The notes below the pieces were generated by a model, which made no database searches, had not been told where the DNA came from, and saw nothing but the letters and a program-made list of their open reading frames with translations. The translations under genes and the position numbers were made by a program. 5,612 nt of DNA from CAZQKW01 sp964594075 (GTDB lineage: Bacteria; Desulfobacterota; WTBG01; CAIYCZ01): the NCBI GenBank assembly GCA_964594075.1, contig CAZQKW010000089.1:1-5612 (forward strand), given 5' to 3'. Of this stretch, positions 3,856 to 5,612 are shown in pieces (positions within the stretch are counted from its first letter, which is position 1; each line of letters begins with the position of its first letter).

Positions 3856-5607
3856 CGTCAAAGTGCCATATACGGAGATTTGTACTCCACCATTAAGTTC
3901 TACTCTTGTACCGTGTTCAATAGTCAATGTTGCACCCTGTGCAATTGTTATACTTCCCATCACTACATACTTCTCATCATTATCCCAATTTTCATCTCCG
4001 TAAATAGTATGTCCTTGAATGTATCGTGTTCCCGGCCCTACCCAGATACCTTTCTGACTTGTGATTACTGAATTATCATCAAGGGTAATATAGAGCGTTA
4101 CAGTATAATACCCAGAATCTGCATAGGTATGCCCCTGTGTCCTACCGTCCTCCTGTGGTGTACCATCACCATAGTTCCATGTGTAATGGTCAATGTGAGA
4201 ATTAGAATCAGCAGAGAAATGTCTGTGGAGATCGTGGCAACCATCGGGGCAGGAAACATCGATTTCAGGATTACCTACTAAAATTGTTTTGGTTCTAACA
4301 ATATCGCCCAATCCCGGATCGTGAACGGTCATCGTGACTGAGTAAGTTCCATCATGGCGATATAAAAAATTGGGGGATTGCTCATGTGAAATAGACCCAT
4401 CATGAAACTGCCATTCATAGCTTGCATTAGCTGAAAAACCCCCCACAGGACTAAAGGTTATTGTGACAGGTGCACGGGGGTTAGCTGGACTTATATTGAT
4501 TCCGAAAACTAATGAATTTAGATCATCGGTGATAGGGTCAAATAATTGATCATATTTTATATTTGCGGGACTAAGATCATCACCCTTCATTTCCGCATGA
4601 TCAAAATCTGTTAGTAAATGATGATGATCAATGTTATGACCATAAAAGAAACTGCTTGATATGGGAACCATGCCATCATTCTCCCCATATTCTTCTGGAT
4701 TTTGCATTGCCTCATAAAGTAAAACAGAGGCAAATAATAATTTTGAGTGATCATCAATTCCCTCAGAATAATAGAGTTCTACAAAATTCACTGGATCATT
4801 GGGCCTTCCCGGGTCAGAAACTGGCAGTATGCCACCATATGCTATTATTTTGTTATCGTATGTTGAGCTAATGGGTAATAATCCATTATTCTCATTACAG
4901 TCAGACATAGAACCATTATAATTATCCCATAGAAGGTCGTTTCTATTTGGAAAACTCGTCGGCAGTAAAAAGCCCCAGCAAGGGACTCCAATTATATGAA
5001 TACTTGGTCGCCACAGCAAGTCTGCCTCATTGTTAAAACATTCGCCAAAATTTGTTCCATTTGCACCATGCGAACCATGATGTGGAGTGGCTAATGTAAT
5101 CAACTTTAATGTTCGGTCACCTCCGGCTTTGCCGGACCAGTTCCCAACATTGAACGTTTTATTCATGAATGCCCTTGATACTAAACCACCCATACTGTGG
5201 GCAACAATCACAAAGGGCTTCTCGTCCATCTGATAGGTTTTTTCATCAATCCAATCTCTTAGACCTTTGCTTATTTCATCAACGCTTATTTCATCGCTAA
5301 TGTACCAAAATGTATAAAGTTTAAATTTGTTTTTTAACCCGCTATTGTTCCATGAATAAAAGAACATTCTGAATGTTTGCCAATAATAGAGATAAGGATT
5401 ATTAATATTATCCTCACCGGTAGGCCATTTATTACCATGCACGCCATGAATTAAAATAAGTGGGATTCTTTCACCTAATGGTGAATTATCAGCGGAGTCT
5501 TCGATCAGATTAGTATAATCTTTTGGTGCTGCTTTAGAAGATGTCGGAGTAAAACATGTTATAACCTGAATTTTGCATGATAGGATAAAAAAAGGTAGCA
5601 AAACCAT
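3793..5607 (-). CDS. N-terminal part of the large exported protein: alpha/beta-hydrolase lipase with two PKD domains
   Basis: The frame has 604 codons before a premature TAG. Residues 2-19 are hydrophobic and signal-like (LPFFILSC could be a weak lipobox). ATG 5607 is five bases from the edge, so the true start may lie outside. The lipase domain (about 48-345) shows the oxyanion strand LILIHGVHGN (50-59), nucleophile elbow AHSMGG (Ser138, the AHSMG form seen in Bacillus LipA), LATPHHGS (172-179), and a plausible acid and base at Asp311 (NDGMVP) and His337 (FDHAEM). It would hydrolyse ester or lipid substrates outside the cytoplasm. PKD domains follow at about 370-444 (YEWQFHDG) and 448-524 (YTWNYGDG), then the start of a beta-helix (525-601). 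The last three residues, NLV, are frameshift product; with one G fewer the frame continues into the beta-helix and thrombospondin repeats. Confidence 0.87.
   Translation of the reverse strand: MVLLPFFILSCKIQVITCFTPTSSKAAPKDYTNLIEDSADNSPLGERIPLILIHGVHGNKWPTGEDNINNPYLYYWQTFRMFFYSWNNSGLKNKFKLYTFWYISDEISVDEISKGLRDWIDEKTYQMDEKPFVIVAHSMGGLVSRAFMNKTFNVGNWSGKAGGDRTLKLITLATPHHGSHGANGTNFGECFNNEADLLWRPSIHIIGVPCWGFLLPTSFPNRNDLLWDNYNGSMSDCNENNGLLPISSTYDNKIIAYGGILPVSDPGRPNDPVNFVELYYSEGIDDHSKLLFASVLLYEAMQNPEEYGENDGMVPISSSFFYGHNIDHHHLLTDFDHAEMKGDDLSPANIKYDQLFDPITDDLNSLVFGINISPANPRAPVTITFSPVGGFSANASYEWQFHDGSISHEQSPNFLYRHDGTYSVTMTVHDPGLGDIVRTKTILVGNPEIDVSCPDGCHDLHRHFSADSNSHIDHYTWNYGDGTPQEDGRTQGHTYADSGYYTVTLYITLDDNSVITSQKGIWVGPGTRYIQGHTIYGDENWDNDEKYVVMGSITIAQGATLTIEHGTRVELNGGVQISVYGTLTATGVTFTWADGQNQWGGNLV
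3805..3812 (-). other. G8 homopolymer at the frame break (slippage site or sequencing error)
   Basis: The plus strand has eight C, hence eight G on the coding strand. The reading QWGG then NLV-stop becomes QWGGIWFSGAG if one G is removed. The equivalent site in the other internal copy (3070-3076) has seven G and is read through. This one base is the only difference found between the two 413-bp copies. Confidence 0.9.
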
Positions 5608-5612
5608 AGAGG

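Noticed and set aside
3880..4871. Two short plus-strand frames of 63 and 71 codons
   Set aside because: They are antisense to the PKD and lipase domains and resemble no protein family.

Overview
The window looks like chromosomal DNA of a free-living, probably Gram-negative environmental bacterium. A branched-chain amino-acid permease lies beside accessory toxin-antitoxin genes, short dispersed intergenic repeats and a very large exported multidomain protein with PKD, beta-helix and thrombospondin type-3 repeats. This mix is common in Desulfobacterota, Nitrospirota and anammox planctomycetes. The assignment is an impression and nothing here fixes the lineage.

Layout from left to right. At 1-346 (minus) is the N-terminal third of a LivH-type permease, cut by the window edge and possibly frameshifted near base 50. 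The 301-base gap at 347-647 holds its leader, a candidate promoter for each flanking gene and copy 1 of an intergenic hairpin repeat. From 648 to 1068 (plus) there is an intact DUF2281/VapB-like antitoxin with no toxin. It is followed by the wreck of a MazEF/PemIK-like pair: a 27-residue antitoxin tail overlapping an 18-codon toxin start that breaks off after a VVPFPF motif. Copy 2 of the hairpin repeat follows, itself split by a 71-bp palindromic insert. From 1797 down to 1257 (minus) is a compact, apparently intact DUF4258 toxin / YgiT-type zinc-finger antitoxin operon with a near-consensus sigma70 promoter. The 1798-2168 gap holds that promoter, a probable terminator for the large gene, half a hairpin repeat, 7-bp degenerate tandem arrays and a second copy of the palindromic insert.

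From 5607 down to 2169 (minus) is one large surface or secreted protein. It has a signal-like N-terminus, an alpha/beta-hydrolase lipase with a complete Ser-Asp-His triad, two PKD domains, a long right-handed parallel beta-helix, calcium-binding thrombospondin type-3 repeats and a Cys-rich C-terminus. Its frame breaks once, at a run of eight G on the coding strand. The same position in a second, otherwise identical 413-bp internal copy has seven G. Removing one G restores a continuous 1145-residue protein. The locus is therefore either a homopolymer sequencing error, a fresh frameshift, or a slippage-prone contingency gene that would switch between a lipase-PKD form (604 aa) and a full-length form.

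The most interesting points are the G8/G7 break inside a near-perfect internal duplication, the lipase/PKD/beta-helix/TSP3 architecture, and the nested short repeats that surround intact and decayed toxin-antitoxin modules.
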